Shown: in pieces, positions 54,186 to 63,390 of the stretch
Layout of the letters: each line of letters starts with the position of its first letter
Numbering within the stretch: the stretch's first letter is position 1
Assembly (NCBI RefSeq): GCF_025143985.1
Contig: NZ_CP083566.1
Span: forward strand, 151,222 to 215,221
Origin: Sulfitobacter sp. W027
Lineage (GTDB): Bacteria > Pseudomonadota > Alphaproteobacteria > Rhodobacterales > Rhodobacteraceae
Direction of reading: 5' to 3'
Length of the DNA: 64,000 nt
Notes under the pieces: model-generated
Database searches by the model: none
What the model was told of the DNA's origin: nothing
The model's input: only the letters and a program-made list of their open reading frames with translations
Program-made: the position numbers and the translations under genes

Positions 54186-55177
54186 TGGCACGCAAAGGCA
54201 TTCTATCTTCCGGACCCGAGACCAAACAGAAGGTCGATAGGCCCAAAACTCCCTCTTTAGAGCCTGTTCAAGCGAAACCTAAGGCGAGTTTAATGCCTCG
54301 CGGCGCTGTCGGCGCATTGCAGTCGTCCTTGAACCGGATGCAGGAGAATGCAGTTCAGGAACTGGATGGCACGCTTATCGACATGGCGGGCGTTGAAGAC
54401 CGCTTAGGGACTGATGCACAGGCTCAGAAGCAGCTTCAGGACAGTCTGAAGACCTATGGGCAACAGGTGCCGGTACTGGTGCGCCCTCACCCCAAAACAC
54501 CCGGTCGTTTTGAAATTGTTTACGGGCGCCGGCGGCTTCAGGCTCTGAAATCGCTCGGGATGCCTGTAAAGGCTATGGTTAGGCAACTCGATGACCATGC
54601 GCTCGTCATGGCGCAGGGTCAGGAGAACACGGCCCGGCAAGACCTGTCTTTCATCGAAAAGGCCAGTTTTGCAGCTCAGCTCGATACGGGCGGGCACGGC
54701 CGGCAGACTATTGCGGATGCTTTGTCGATCGACCTTCCGATGGTTAGTCGGATGCTCAAGGTTGGTCATGCATTCGACCTGCCATTCTTGCGTCAAGTCG
54801 GCTCGGCTCCTTCTATTGGCCGCGACCGTTGGATGGCATTGGTAAAGTTGTTTGAAACGCCCGTTGCGAAAACACGGGCCAAGGATCGGATGGCGCGCCC
54901 CGATTGGGGTAGTCTGACTTCAGACGATCGCTTTGAAGCGATCTACGCTTGCGCATCAACCCGGCCCGAAAAAGCCGCCGCCCCTGCCCCATCCGCAAAG
55001 CCCCGCACCTTGCGGAGCCGTGATGGCAAGGCAGTGGCAGACATCCGTAGCGGCAAGCGGGGCGTGACTGTCACCGTGCCCTCGCGGGCGGCAGAAGGGT
55101 TCGATACATGGCTCGATGCGCATGCAGAAGAGCTTTTGCGAGAGATTCACGACCGCTGGCAGAAGACCCGCGCGTGA
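54185..55177 (+). CDS. repB: RepB, centromere-binding partition protein
   Basis: 330 residues, ParB family. VLVRPHPKTPGRFEIVYGRRRL (about 97-118) and GQENTARQDLSFIEKA (about 140-155) are the ParB boxes I and II, followed by a helix-turn-helix (QTIADALSIDLPMVSRML, about 175-192) that binds the par sites. The start ATG overlaps the repA stop. The C-terminal part serves dimerisation. Followed by the ctRNA region and repC. Confidence 0.95.
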   Translation: MARKGILSSGPETKQKVDRPKTPSLEPVQAKPKASLMPRGAVGALQSSLNRMQENAVQELDGTLIDMAGVEDRLGTDAQAQKQLQDSLKTYGQQVPVLVRPHPKTPGRFEIVYGRRRLQALKSLGMPVKAMVRQLDDHALVMAQGQENTARQDLSFIEKASFAAQLDTGGHGRQTIADALSIDLPMVSRMLKVGHAFDLPFLRQVGSAPSIGRDRWMALVKLFETPVAKTRAKDRMARPDWGSLTSDDRFEAIYACASTRPEKAAAPAPSAKPRTLRSRDGKAVADIRSGKRGVTVTVPSRAAEGFDTWLDAHAEELLREIHDRWQKTRA

Positions 55178-55217
55178 GACATTGAGGAAGTAGCAACAGG
55201 AGGCACATCAGGACCAC

Positions 55218-55268
55218 AAAAGAAAAGCCCCCCAGGATAAATCCCGGAAGGCCCTTCTCAAACTTTGC
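55218..55268 (-). ncRNA. Counter-transcribed RNA of repABC (incompatibility RNA)
   Basis: On the minus strand of the repB-repC gap, TTGACA (55304 to 55299) and TATCTC (55280 to 55275) form a promoter with 18-bp spacing (CTATCT at 17 bp is an alternative -10), predicting a start near 55268. About 16-41 bases on, an interrupted hairpin (55227-55252, GGGAT/ATCCT core) is followed by TTTTCTTTT, a rho-independent terminator. A small antisense RNA of about 50 nt at this place is the known negative control of RepC synthesis in repABC plasmids. Boundaries are inferred. Confidence 0.7.
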
Positions 55269-55354
55269 ACCTTCGAGATAGCCCCAAAGATTTATCGATG
55301 TCAACTCTACCCGATGGGATAGGGCCGGTATTTTGTTGTCTTTCGTGATTTTAA

Positions 55355-56503
55355 ATGGAAAACACGTTCCGAACAGCGTTCGGGCGGCCGAAGACGGCCA
55401 CCCAAATGTCATGCGAGGGGCCCGACAAATGGGCTTTGCTCGACCGGCTGACAAGAGCGGCTGACAGTTTCGAACTGTCGCACCGCACCCTCACCGTATT
55501 AAAAGCGTTGCTGAGTTTCCTGCCCAGCCGTCATATCCCTGATGGCGCGGCGGGGATCGTATTTGCGTCGAATTCCCGGCTTTCTGAACGGCTGCACGGA
55601 ATGCCCGAGAGCACACTGAGGCGGCATCTCGGGCAACTTGTGCGGCTCGGTTTAATTGACCGACATGACAGCCCCAACCGGAAACGGTTTGCTCGCAATC
55701 GCGGTGGAGCGATTGCTTTGGCTTTTGGCTTTGACCTCTCCCCGCTCGTCATTCAAGCGGAGGCGATTGAGACTGCGGCACAACAGGCCGAAGCGGAATG
55801 CGAGCGCCTGCAGGCTCTTAGGGACCGCGTGCTGGTCCTGAGACATGCCTTGATCCGTCAGGGCGGCGCGGAGGCGATTTCGGACGAAATTGGCCGAATG
55901 CTGCGGCGCAAACCGGAGGAAGCGGCATTGGCGTCAATTGAAAATACCTTACTAGAGGCTCTTCGTCAGGTTGCGGATTGCGAGGCAGAAGCTGAAGCTC
56001 TACCCACACCCCCTGCCCGTCCCACAGATCAATTGAGCGCCAGCGACAACCAAAGTGAGCGGCACATACAGGATTCATATAAACCCTATTTTGACTCTGA
56101 AAGACCTGAGGCTACGTCGGCAGGTCAGCCACGTCCGGCTGACAATGCTGAGAACGATGATGCCCAGAGAGGTGTGACATTTGCAGAGGTCATGACCGCT
56201 TGCACTGAAGTACGCAATTTCTTCCCAGATGCTTTGAGGAACTGGCATGACCTCGTACGTATTGGAGATCAGATCGCGCCTATGCTGGGGATTGACCCGC
56301 CAGTGTTAAATGAGGCAAAACGAAATATGGGCGCGGAGAGTGCTGCGGTAACGGTTCTCTGTTTGCTTGAGAAAGCCGCGACAATCCGAAGCCCGGGCGC
56401 GTACCTGCGGCGGTTGACCCAGATGGCCCGAGATGGCGCGTTTTCCCTTAATCCTATGGTATCTGCGCTGACAAATCGGCGAAATTGTCAGCTGACAATC
56501 TGA
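55355..56503 (+). CDS. repC: RepC, replication initiator
   Basis: 382 residues. The N-terminal half (about 20-150) contains a winged-helix DNA-binding domain with FASNSRLSERLHGMPESTLRRHLGQL-type recognition helix (quoted only as landmark STLRRHLGQL, near 89-98) and RNRGGAIALAFGFDLSPL, typical of RepC. The C-terminal domain (about 275-375) has the conserved AAVTVLCLLEKA and SPGAYLRRLT. The start has no clear ribosome site, in keeping with control by the antisense RNA and mRNA structure. In this family the replication origin lies inside repC. Confidence 0.94.
   Translation: MENTFRTAFGRPKTATQMSCEGPDKWALLDRLTRAADSFELSHRTLTVLKALLSFLPSRHIPDGAAGIVFASNSRLSERLHGMPESTLRRHLGQLVRLGLIDRHDSPNRKRFARNRGGAIALAFGFDLSPLVIQAEAIETAAQQAEAECERLQALRDRVLVLRHALIRQGGAEAISDEIGRMLRRKPEEAALASIENTLLEALRQVADCEAEAEALPTPPARPTDQLSASDNQSERHIQDSYKPYFDSERPEATSAGQPRPADNAENDDAQRGVTFAEVMTACTEVRNFFPDALRNWHDLVRIGDQIAPMLGIDPPVLNEAKRNMGAESAAVTVLCLLEKAATIRSPGAYLRRLTQMARDGAFSLNPMVSALTNRRNCQLTI
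56060..56103 (+). other. A+T-rich patch within repC, candidate oriV
   Basis: The segment between the two RepC domains contains ATTCATATAAACC and TATTTTGACTC, a local A+T-rich patch in otherwise GC-rich coding DNA. In repABC plasmids studied so far the origin is within the central A+T-rich part of repC. Assigned by that analogy only. Confidence 0.3.
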
Positions 56504-56646
56504 AAATACGTTATTTTTCAGTTATTTAAGTGAATGCGAGCCTGTCAATCTTGGGTGTCTGAGTGGTTTCATGGGTTAATTTGGCCCTCGCGCTTCACCC
56601 TTGGGAAGCCAAAGGCTAGATTGTCCGCAGTTTCCCGGGATTGCCC

Positions 56647-58614
56647 ATGACCTCCGTACGCCTGCGCCTTTTAATTCTTGCTTTGACGCCGCTCATCGTC
56701 TTGATGCCCTTGCTGCTGATTTTAGGCATGTCGCGCTGGACGGCGGATTACGACAAAGTCCTCATCGCGAATGTTGAGAGCGAGTTAAAGATCGCCAACC
56801 AGTATCTTTCGCGCCTTTTGGCGCAGACGGGTAATGAGTTGGACGCGGTGGCGGGATCGGTCGAATTCAGCCGCTGGCTTGAGAGATCGAGCGCTGACCA
56901 AGCCACCTTCTTTGCGGAGACGCGTGAGCGGTTAGGGTTGGATTTCCTAGAGTTCCTTCCGCTTGAAGCCGCTGTCGACGCCGGGGAGGATTGGCCCGTG
57001 ATAGCGCAGGCCGCGCGGGGCACCGGCGGGGCGGAGATAGACATCTTCAGCAATGCACGGCTGGCAACTTTAAGCAAAGCTTTGGCCATTCGGGCGCAGG
57101 TGCCCGTGATTGACACGCCCGCTGCCGTGCCCACCAACCGGAAGATCGAAGATCGGGGCATGGTCGTCCATGCGGCAAGCCCGGTTGATCTGAACGGTCG
57201 GCAGGGAGTCTTGGTCGGTGGGATGCTTTTGAACCGCAACCTTGATTTTATCGATACGATCAATGATCTCGTTTACCTCAACGCCGTGACTGGGGGAGAT
57301 CGACAGGGAACCGCCACGCTTTTCCTTGATGATCTGCGCATCTCTACCAACGTGCGCCTTTTCGAGGATGTACGCGCCCTTGGAACCCGTGTTTCGGCAG
57401 AGGTGCGCGAGGCCGTGTTGATCGACGGGCGGACGTGGCTCGATCGCGCATTTGTGGTGAACGATTGGTATATCTCCGGCTATCAGCCCATCACCGATAG
57501 TTTTGGCGAACGGGTAGGGATGCTTTATGTCGGCTTCCTTGAGGCCCCCTTTGCGCAGGCAAAACGCGACGCGTTCTGGTGGATGCTGGCGGCCTTCTTC
57601 GCGGTGCTTGCACTGTCGGCGCCGGTGTTCCTGTGGCTGGCGCGGGGTATTTTTTCGCCGCTCGAACGGATGACAAAAGTCATGCACCGCGTGGGTAAGG
57701 GGGAACTCTCCGCGCGCATCGGCCCGGTGCCCGCACGTGATGAGATCGGCGCGGTGGCACATCACCTTGATTGGTTGCTGGAACAAGTCCAAGAACGCGA
57801 CCGGCAGTTGCGCAGTTGGAATGATGAGTTGAACCAGCGGGTGGATCAGCGCACCGCCGAGCTGCGCGAGGCGAACGAGAAATTGGAACAGACATTCCGG
57901 CAGCTAGTGATGAGCGAGAAACTCGCCTCCATCGGGGAGATCACCGCCGGGGTCGCCCATGAGATCAATAACCCGGTTGCGGTGATCATGGGCAATGTTG
58001 ATGTCATCCGTCAAATCTTGGGCACTGATGCTGAGCCGGTGGCGACGGAACTGGCGCTGATCGACCGGCAGGTGTCGCGGATTGAGGTTATCGTCGGCAA
58101 ACTGCTAAAGTTCGCAGCCCCGTCCGAATTCTCTGACTGTGAACATAATATTGCCCTGCGCCCTTTGGTGCAGGACTGCCTCGTGCTTGTCGATCACCTT
58201 ATCAGCCGGGGCGGGATTGAGGTGCATTACGACTTTGAAGAGGTGCCGCCGGTGCGGGCGGACTCGGGCGAGATACAGCAGGTCGTGGTGAACCTCGTGG
58301 TCAACGCCGTGCAAGCGATGCAGGGGGCAGGGCGGTTGGAGTTGTATCTGGCACCTGCGGATCGCGACGGCGTGGCGGGCGTCGCGCTTTCGGTTCATGA
58401 CAGCGGGCCGGGGGTGCCGGAGGCGTTGTTGCCCTCGCTATTTGATCCCTTCTTTACCACCAAACCGGGGGAGGGGACGGGCTTAGGCCTATCGATTTCT
58501 CAGACGCTGATTCAGCGGGCTGGGGGGATCATCACCGTGCGCAACCGGGCCGAGGGGGGCGCGGCCTTTACCGTCTGGCTGCCGCAGACTTCGGAGGATG
58601 GGGTGCAGCCCTGA
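56647..58614 (+). CDS. Membrane sensor histidine kinase with periplasmic Cache-like domain
   Basis: 655 residues. A first membrane helix (about 8-28), a large periplasmic domain (about 30-305) of Cache type ending DWYISGYQPITDSFGERVGMLYVGF, a second helix (about 315-335), HAMP (about 338-390), a coiled coil, then HisKA with His438 in GVAHEINNP and HATPase with N box NLVVNAVQAM, DSGPGVP and GTGLGLSIS. The layout is like DctB. No regulator gene is adjacent. The NtrC-type response regulator at 36879, which has no kinase beside it, is a candidate partner. It starts 143 bp after repC. Confidence 0.88.
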   Translation: MTSVRLRLLILALTPLIVLMPLLLILGMSRWTADYDKVLIANVESELKIANQYLSRLLAQTGNELDAVAGSVEFSRWLERSSADQATFFAETRERLGLDFLEFLPLEAAVDAGEDWPVIAQAARGTGGAEIDIFSNARLATLSKALAIRAQVPVIDTPAAVPTNRKIEDRGMVVHAASPVDLNGRQGVLVGGMLLNRNLDFIDTINDLVYLNAVTGGDRQGTATLFLDDLRISTNVRLFEDVRALGTRVSAEVREAVLIDGRTWLDRAFVVNDWYISGYQPITDSFGERVGMLYVGFLEAPFAQAKRDAFWWMLAAFFAVLALSAPVFLWLARGIFSPLERMTKVMHRVGKGELSARIGPVPARDEIGAVAHHLDWLLEQVQERDRQLRSWNDELNQRVDQRTAELREANEKLEQTFRQLVMSEKLASIGEITAGVAHEINNPVAVIMGNVDVIRQILGTDAEPVATELALIDRQVSRIEVIVGKLLKFAAPSEFSDCEHNIALRPLVQDCLVLVDHLISRGGIEVHYDFEEVPPVRADSGEIQQVVVNLVVNAVQAMQGAGRLELYLAPADRDGVAGVALSVHDSGPGVPEALLPSLFDPFFTTKPGEGTGLGLSISQTLIQRAGGIITVRNRAEGGAAFTVWLPQTSEDGVQP

Positions 58615-58632
58615 GCGCAGCATAGCGCTCAG
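58611..58632. terminator. Hairpin between convergent kinase and peptidase genes
   Basis: CTGAGCGC (58611-58618) pairs with GCGCTCAG (58625-58632), a perfect 8-bp stem that includes the kinase stop codon. No T-run is present on either side, so termination may be weak. Confidence 0.45.
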
Positions 58633-58643
58633 GGGGAGGGGCT

Positions 58644-59696
58644 TCAGGCGGCTTTGCCGTCGAACCCTTCGAGATAGGCCACAAGGATATCCAGCGCCGC
58701 CTGTAGATCGCTTTTCGAGACCATCTCGGTCACCGTGTGGATGTAGCGGGTGCCTACCACGATCCCCACAGCCCGCGCGCCTGCGGCGGCCTGCTGAGCT
58801 GCAGCGCCGTCCTGTCCCCCGGCGGCGAGCATGGTGCGTTGGAACGGGATGTTGCGCGCTTCTGCGAGTTTCTCAATCTCACTGACAAGCCCCACATCGG
58901 CGATAAAGCTGCTGTCGCGCACATGCAGGCCAAACCCCCTGCCGAGGCGTGTGGTCGCCATGTGATCCGGCACGCCGGGTGTGTCGCAGGCCAACGTGGT
59001 GTCGATGCCAAGGCCGATGTCTGGCTGCACCTTATAGGCCGCGGTGCGTGCCCCGCGCAGGCCGACCTCCTCTTGACAGGTGAAGGCCACGTGAATCTCT
59101 GCCCCGCGGCCCTTGTCGGCCAGTTTGCGGATCGCCTCAATGCCCAGCCAGCAAGCCACCCGGTTGTCGAGCGCTTTGGAAACGAACTGATCGCCCATCT
59201 CAAGGAAGGGTTCGTCCATCACCACGAAGTCACCGACTTTAACGATGTCTTTCGCTTTCTCCCCGAGCCCGAGATCGACGAAGAATTCCGACACCTCGGG
59301 GATCTTCTTGCGGTCTTCGGGGGAGGAGATGTGAATGGGCTTGCCGCCCGGGTTCATCACGCCTTTCAGATCGCCCTGATCGGTGCAGACCATCACGCGG
59401 CGCGAGAAGAGATTGCGCGGATCAAAGCCGCCTACAGGTTGAAGGTAAAGAAACCCGTCTTTCGACACATGGCTGACCAGAAAACCGATCTCATCCATAT
59501 GACAGAGCAGCATGATTTTGGGCGCCTTGCCATCGCCTGCCTTTGCATCACGGCGACAAAGGAGGGAGCCCATCGCGTCGGTTTCCACATGGTCGAACAG
59601 GCCTTCGATCTCACGGGTGATCAGATCGCGAACGCGGTCCTCGCGGCCCGGAACGCCGGGGGTTTCGCAAAGGTCTTTCAATAGGTCGATGTTCAT
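58644..59696 (-). CDS. M42-family metallo-aminopeptidase / glutamyl aminopeptidase
   Basis: 350 residues. Co-catalytic metal motifs: CHMDEIG (near 66), ALDNRVACW with the bridging Asp (near 178), CQEEVGLRG with the catalytic Glu pair (near 209), and GIDTTLA (near 230). M42 enzymes form large dodecameric shells that cleave N-terminal residues from peptides in the cytoplasm. Start: ATG 59696 with GATGAGG upstream; ATG 59711 adds five residues. No functional link to neighbours is evident. Confidence 0.87.
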   Translation of the reverse strand: MNIDLLKDLCETPGVPGREDRVRDLITREIEGLFDHVETDAMGSLLCRRDAKAGDGKAPKIMLLCHMDEIGFLVSHVSKDGFLYLQPVGGFDPRNLFSRRVMVCTDQGDLKGVMNPGGKPIHISSPEDRKKIPEVSEFFVDLGLGEKAKDIVKVGDFVVMDEPFLEMGDQFVSKALDNRVACWLGIEAIRKLADKGRGAEIHVAFTCQEEVGLRGARTAAYKVQPDIGLGIDTTLACDTPGVPDHMATTRLGRGFGLHVRDSSFIADVGLVSEIEKLAEARNIPFQRTMLAAGGQDGAAAQQAAAGARAVGIVVGTRYIHTVTEMVSKSDLQAALDILVAYLEGFDGKAA

Positions 59697-59779
59697 GCTG
59701 GCCTCATCCATAATGATTTGGCCGCACTATCGCGCCGCGCCTGCCAAAGTGCAAACAGGCGCGGCGATAGGGCAGGGGG

Positions 59780-61093
59780 CTACATCTGCCCCGGCAAGAA
59801 CAGCACCAGCGCCGGGAAGATCAGCAGCAGGATCAGCCGCAGGATGTCCACCAGCCAGAAAGGCGTGACGCCGCGAAAGATCGTACCCGTAGAGACATCA
59901 CCGACGACGCCTTTAAGGACAAAGACGTTGAGGCCGACTGGCGGTGTGATCAGGCTGATCTCAGTCACTACGACGACGATGATGCCAAACCACACCGGGT
60001 CGAAACCAAGGCTGGTGACGAGCGGGAAGAAGATCGGCACGGTCAGCAGCAGCATCGACATGCTCTCGAAAATACATCCGAGTGCGATGTAGATCACGAG
60101 GATCAGCCCCATGACCACCCAAGGCCCGAGATCGAGCGCCGTGACCGTCGCCAGCAGCCCTTCGGGCAGACCCGCGAGGTTCACGAAGTTCGAGAAGATC
60201 CATGCCCCGATCAACACTGAGAAGAGCGAGGCTGTGGTCAGCGTGGTCTCTTCCAGCACCTCACGAAGTCCGGCCCAGCTAAGCCCGCCCCGCGCCAAAG
60301 CAATGAGGAAGGCACCTGCCGCCCCCATCCCCGCCGCTTCAGTCGGGGAAAAGGCCAGATGGATCGGCCAGAAATCAAGCACGCCGTAGAGCCCGCCAAT
60401 TACCAGCGCAAAGAGCGCCAGCACCGACCAAACGTGATTAAGCGCCCGCAACCGCTCGCCCCATGTGGAACGGGGGCCAGCGGGGCCGGCTTCAGGGTTC
60501 ATGGCGACGGAAAAGCGTACCGCGCAGAGGTAGAGCAGGATCCCAAGCGCGCCGGGCACGATCCCCGCAATGAACAGCGCGCCGATCGAGGTCTCAGTCA
60601 GCAGCCCATAGATCACCAGGATCACCGAAGGCGGGATCAGGATGCCGAGCGTGCCGCCCGCCGCAATAGACGCGGTCGAAAGACTGTCGGCGTAGCCGTA
60701 TTTGCGCATTTCTGGCATGGCGACCTTCGACATCGTCGCCGCCGTGGCCAAGGAGGAGCCACAAATCGCCGCAAAGCCCCCGCAAGCGACGATCGTGGCC
60801 ATGGCCAACCCGCCTCGGAAATGACCCAGAAAGGCGTTGGACACTTGGTATAGTTCGCGGCTGATGCCGCCTTTGTTGACGAAGAGCCCCATGAGGATGA
60901 AAAGCGGGATCACCGACAGGCCATAGTCCTGGCTGGTGTCGATAATCAGCCGCGATACCATGGAGATTGAGGCGCGGTAGCTGGTCTCATAGACCAGCCC
61001 AATCATCCCAACGAGGCCCATGGCGAAGGCAATCGGCAGGCGTAGCAAGACGAGGACGAAAACGGCGGCAAAGCCGATGGCAGATGCGATCAT
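59780..61093 (-). CDS. dctM: TRAP transporter large permease (DctM), third DctP-type system
   Basis: 437 residues, about 12 helices. DctM landmarks include CGGFAAICGSSLATAATMS (near 105-123), AAGGTLGILIPPSVILVIYG (near 142-161) and ITPPVGLNVFVLKGV (near 395). It overlaps dctQ by 4 bp and ends the leftward P-Q-M operon. The window shows no terminator that I can support directly after it. Confidence 0.92.
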   Translation of the reverse strand: MIASAIGFAAVFVLVLLRLPIAFAMGLVGMIGLVYETSYRASISMVSRLIIDTSQDYGLSVIPLFILMGLFVNKGGISRELYQVSNAFLGHFRGGLAMATIVACGGFAAICGSSLATAATMSKVAMPEMRKYGYADSLSTASIAAGGTLGILIPPSVILVIYGLLTETSIGALFIAGIVPGALGILLYLCAVRFSVAMNPEAGPAGPRSTWGERLRALNHVWSVLALFALVIGGLYGVLDFWPIHLAFSPTEAAGMGAAGAFLIALARGGLSWAGLREVLEETTLTTASLFSVLIGAWIFSNFVNLAGLPEGLLATVTALDLGPWVVMGLILVIYIALGCIFESMSMLLLTVPIFFPLVTSLGFDPVWFGIIVVVVTEISLITPPVGLNVFVLKGVVGDVSTGTIFRGVTPFWLVDILRLILLLIFPALVLFLPGQM

Positions 61094-61593
61094 GTGGCAG
61101 GGTCCAGAAGTTGCGGCGCAAAGAGGCGCAAAAGCCCGCGCAGGATCAGCACGACAGCGGTGAGATAGCTCATCACCGCGATAAACATGCCGATGTAGAA
61201 GGTCGGAATTTCAAGGTATTCGGTCACGTCGCCATAGCTGAGCGCCCGGTAGGCAAGGTCCACGACCCGCCCCGCAGGAAACCACAGCATCACCCCGCAT
61301 CCCAGCGTCACCAGCCCATCGCGCCAGCGTTGCAGCCCCCAATTTTCAAAGGGGCGGTCCAGCAGGTCAGCAGCGATATGCCCCTCGCGGCCCGACAGGA
61401 CGGGCAGGGCAGAGAAAACGATCAAGGCGATGCCGATCCGGATCAGCTCCGTCGCGGCCTCAATCGGCGCGTTGAAAACCGAGCGCATGATGACGTCGGA
61501 GAAGGTCAGGACCATCAACGCGAAAAGCGCGAGAGAGGCCATCGTCATCGGCAGGGCCGAGAGGGCGGCAGTTAGTCGGATGAAAGAGCGCAT
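61090..61593 (-). CDS. dctQ: TRAP transporter small permease (DctQ), third system
   Basis: 167 residues from ATG 61593, with AGGGAA six bases upstream; the frame is open further upstream but carries no better start. Four helices; the loop segment is SGREGHIAADLLDRP. It lies between dctP and dctM in the leftward operon. Confidence 0.87.
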   Translation of the reverse strand: MRSFIRLTAALSALPMTMASLALFALMVLTFSDVIMRSVFNAPIEAATELIRIGIALIVFSALPVLSGREGHIAADLLDRPFENWGLQRWRDGLVTLGCGVMLWFPAGRVVDLAYRALSYGDVTEYLEIPTFYIGMFIAVMSYLTAVVLILRGLLRLFAPQLLDPAT

Positions 61594-61651
61594 GGCGGTT
61601 CCCTGGCTGGGGGCCGACCGCCTGTGCGACCGGCCCCTTTGGCGGTGGGGG

Positions 61652-62671
61652 TTACTGGCTGGCCTTCGCCATTTCCTCACGCATCATCTCATAGGCGGCC
61701 TGACCATCAACGCCTGCCGCATCGAGTTCGGCGATCACCTTGTCGCGCACCTTGGCGGCCATTTCGGCAAAGCGGGCCTGATCCTCTTCGGAGGCGGTGA
61801 CGATCTTGTTGTCGCCAGCGGCCCCGGTCGCCTCACGCGCGTCAACGTCACTTTGATCCCAGACAGCACCCATCATACGGCTCGCCGTCTCACCAAAAAC
61901 TTCGCTGTCGAGCTTTTGCTGCACGTCTTCGGGCAGGCTGTCGAAGGTCTCTTGGCTCATGATGACTGAGAAGGAGCCACGGTAAAAACCGCCAGGCATT
62001 TCATAGACGTTCTTGGCGACTTCGTTCAGCTTAAAGCTGATCCTCTCGCCCATGTTCATCGCCACCGCGTCAGCCGCGCCGGAATCCAGAGTCTCATAGA
62101 CTTTGGGCGCGGGCACCTGAATGCCGACAAGGCCAAGCTCAGCGCCCACATCCGCCGAAACCCCACCGCCAAGGCGCGTCTTCAGCCCTTGCAGGTCATC
62201 CAGCGACGCGACTTCTTTGTTGGAGTGGATTTGCCCCGGACCATGGGTGGTCAGCGCAATCACCTTAACGCCGCGGTGCTCGTCCAACTCGGCCAGCATC
62301 GCCTCATGCACGCGCCAATGGGCAACCGAAGCTGCCTCGGCATTGCCCTCGTAACCGGGGATTTCCACCAGCTTCGTGCCGACGAAACGACCGGGCGTGT
62401 AGCCGTGGAACAGGATCGCGATATCAGCGGCGCCATCCAGCAGCAGATCCATCTGCGCGGGCGGCGGGGCAAGGCCGTTTTTCAACTCAGTCTCGATCAG
62501 CCCATCACTGGCTTCCGACATCATCTCGGTCAATTGGGTAAACATGCCGGTGTTGACCGGGTGGCTGGGCGGCAGCCAAGTGGAAATGGTCAGCGTCTCG
62601 GCCGCAAAAGCGCCGGTCGCGGTGCAAAGCGCAAGCGCACTCGTCGTGAGAAACTTGGTGAATTTGGTCAT
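61652..62671 (-). CDS. dctP: TRAP substrate-binding protein (DctP), third system
   Basis: 339 residues with a Sec signal (1-23, ending GAFAA). It starts TLTISTWLPPSHPVNTGMF, and TRLGGGVSADVGAELG (near 165) is the segment that usually contains the carboxylate-binding arginine. It is not closely similar to the two TakP-like proteins at 29-33 kb. GGGGAGGAG lies upstream of the ATG. The 138-bp upstream region carries a palindrome and a site that matches a putative MarR operator, so the operon is likely under control of the MarR gene at 62810. Confidence 0.9.
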   Translation of the reverse strand: MTKFTKFLTTSALALCTATGAFAAETLTISTWLPPSHPVNTGMFTQLTEMMSEASDGLIETELKNGLAPPPAQMDLLLDGAADIAILFHGYTPGRFVGTKLVEIPGYEGNAEAASVAHWRVHEAMLAELDEHRGVKVIALTTHGPGQIHSNKEVASLDDLQGLKTRLGGGVSADVGAELGLVGIQVPAPKVYETLDSGAADAVAMNMGERISFKLNEVAKNVYEMPGGFYRGSFSVIMSQETFDSLPEDVQQKLDSEVFGETASRMMGAVWDQSDVDAREATGAAGDNKIVTASEEDQARFAEMAAKVRDKVIAELDAAGVDGQAAYEMMREEMAKASQ

Positions 62672-62685
62672 TTTGGGCTCCTCCC

Positions 62686-62701
62686 CATATCGTTCGATAT
62701 G
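62686..62701. promoter_or_regulatory. Palindrome in the leader of the third TRAP operon
   Basis: CATATCGTTCGATATG has perfect 7-bp arms with a 2-bp centre, 15 bp before the dctP start and next to its ribosome site. It could be an operator or an mRNA hairpin that affects translation. Confidence 0.4.
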
Positions 62702-62737
62702 CCTTGACGGGGTTCTCCCAAACCCGTGTCGCCAAGT

Positions 62738-62753
62738 ATATGCTTTTTCATGT
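62738..62753 (-). promoter_or_regulatory. Candidate MarR operator upstream of the third TRAP operon
   Basis: On the minus strand the sequence is ACATGAAAAAGCATAT, which agrees at 14 of 16 positions with the palindrome at 63403-63418 in front of the VanB-type reductase. It stands between the MarR gene and dctP, in the likely dctP promoter. Confidence 0.55.
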
Positions 62754-62809
62754 ATTCACATTTAGAGCACGATTGGAACCGTTTTTTATGGCCAGAGCAA
62801 GGGGGGCAT

Positions 62810-63304
62810 TCAGCCCTGTGGGTCCACCGAGCCATCCAATGCCGCGAGCAGGGATTTCAGCGCCGGTTTCAAATGCGCCCCCTCATTGCCCTTAAGCATT
62901 TCCATCAAAGCAGCCTCATGACGCCGCGCTTGCGGCACCAGTTCAGCGGCCAGCGCACGGCCTGCATCAGTCAGATAGACCCGCACGCGGCGGCCATCGG
63001 CAGGATCGCTGCGGCGGATCAACAGGCCGCGTTCCTCCATCTGGGCGATGATTCGCGTGAGGCGTGATTGTTCGGCCAGCGCCTGACGCGCCAATTGCGT
63101 GATCATCGCGCCATCGGTGTCAGAAAGACAGGCCAACACGCGCCATTCCGGCACCCGCAGCCCGGCTTTGCGCACCTGCGCGTGGAACTGAGCGCTCGCC
63201 ACATCGCTGGCGGCCGCCAATAGATAAAGCAGGTAATCAGAGACGAATCCTCTGTCCTGACCCGTCTCATCCTTGGTGGTTGCGTCGGTCTTTTGTTGCG
63301 TCAC
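62810..63304 (-). CDS. MarR-family regulator
   Basis: 164 residues with the MarR winged helix: LRVPEWRVLACLSDTDG, LARQALAEQSRLTRIIAQMEERGLL (recognition helix, about 75-99) and the wing RRSDPADGRRVRVYLTDAG (about 100-118). MarR repressors usually respond to phenolic or aromatic acids. It is divergent from a VanB-type reductase and upstream of a TRAP operon, both of which carry matching operators, so the whole set is likely one regulon for uptake and oxidation of an aromatic or related acid. Confidence 0.88.
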   Translation of the reverse strand: MTQQKTDATTKDETGQDRGFVSDYLLYLLAAASDVASAQFHAQVRKAGLRVPEWRVLACLSDTDGAMITQLARQALAEQSRLTRIIAQMEERGLLIRRSDPADGRRVRVYLTDAGRALAAELVPQARRHEAALMEMLKGNEGAHLKPALKSLLAALDGSVDPQG

Positions 63305-63390
63305 ACCTGTTAACCCTTTGACGAAAAGAGGGCTCTTTGCACCTCGGCTTTCCTAAATGGCGGGCAAATTCGCACTTGGCAAGAAAACCC

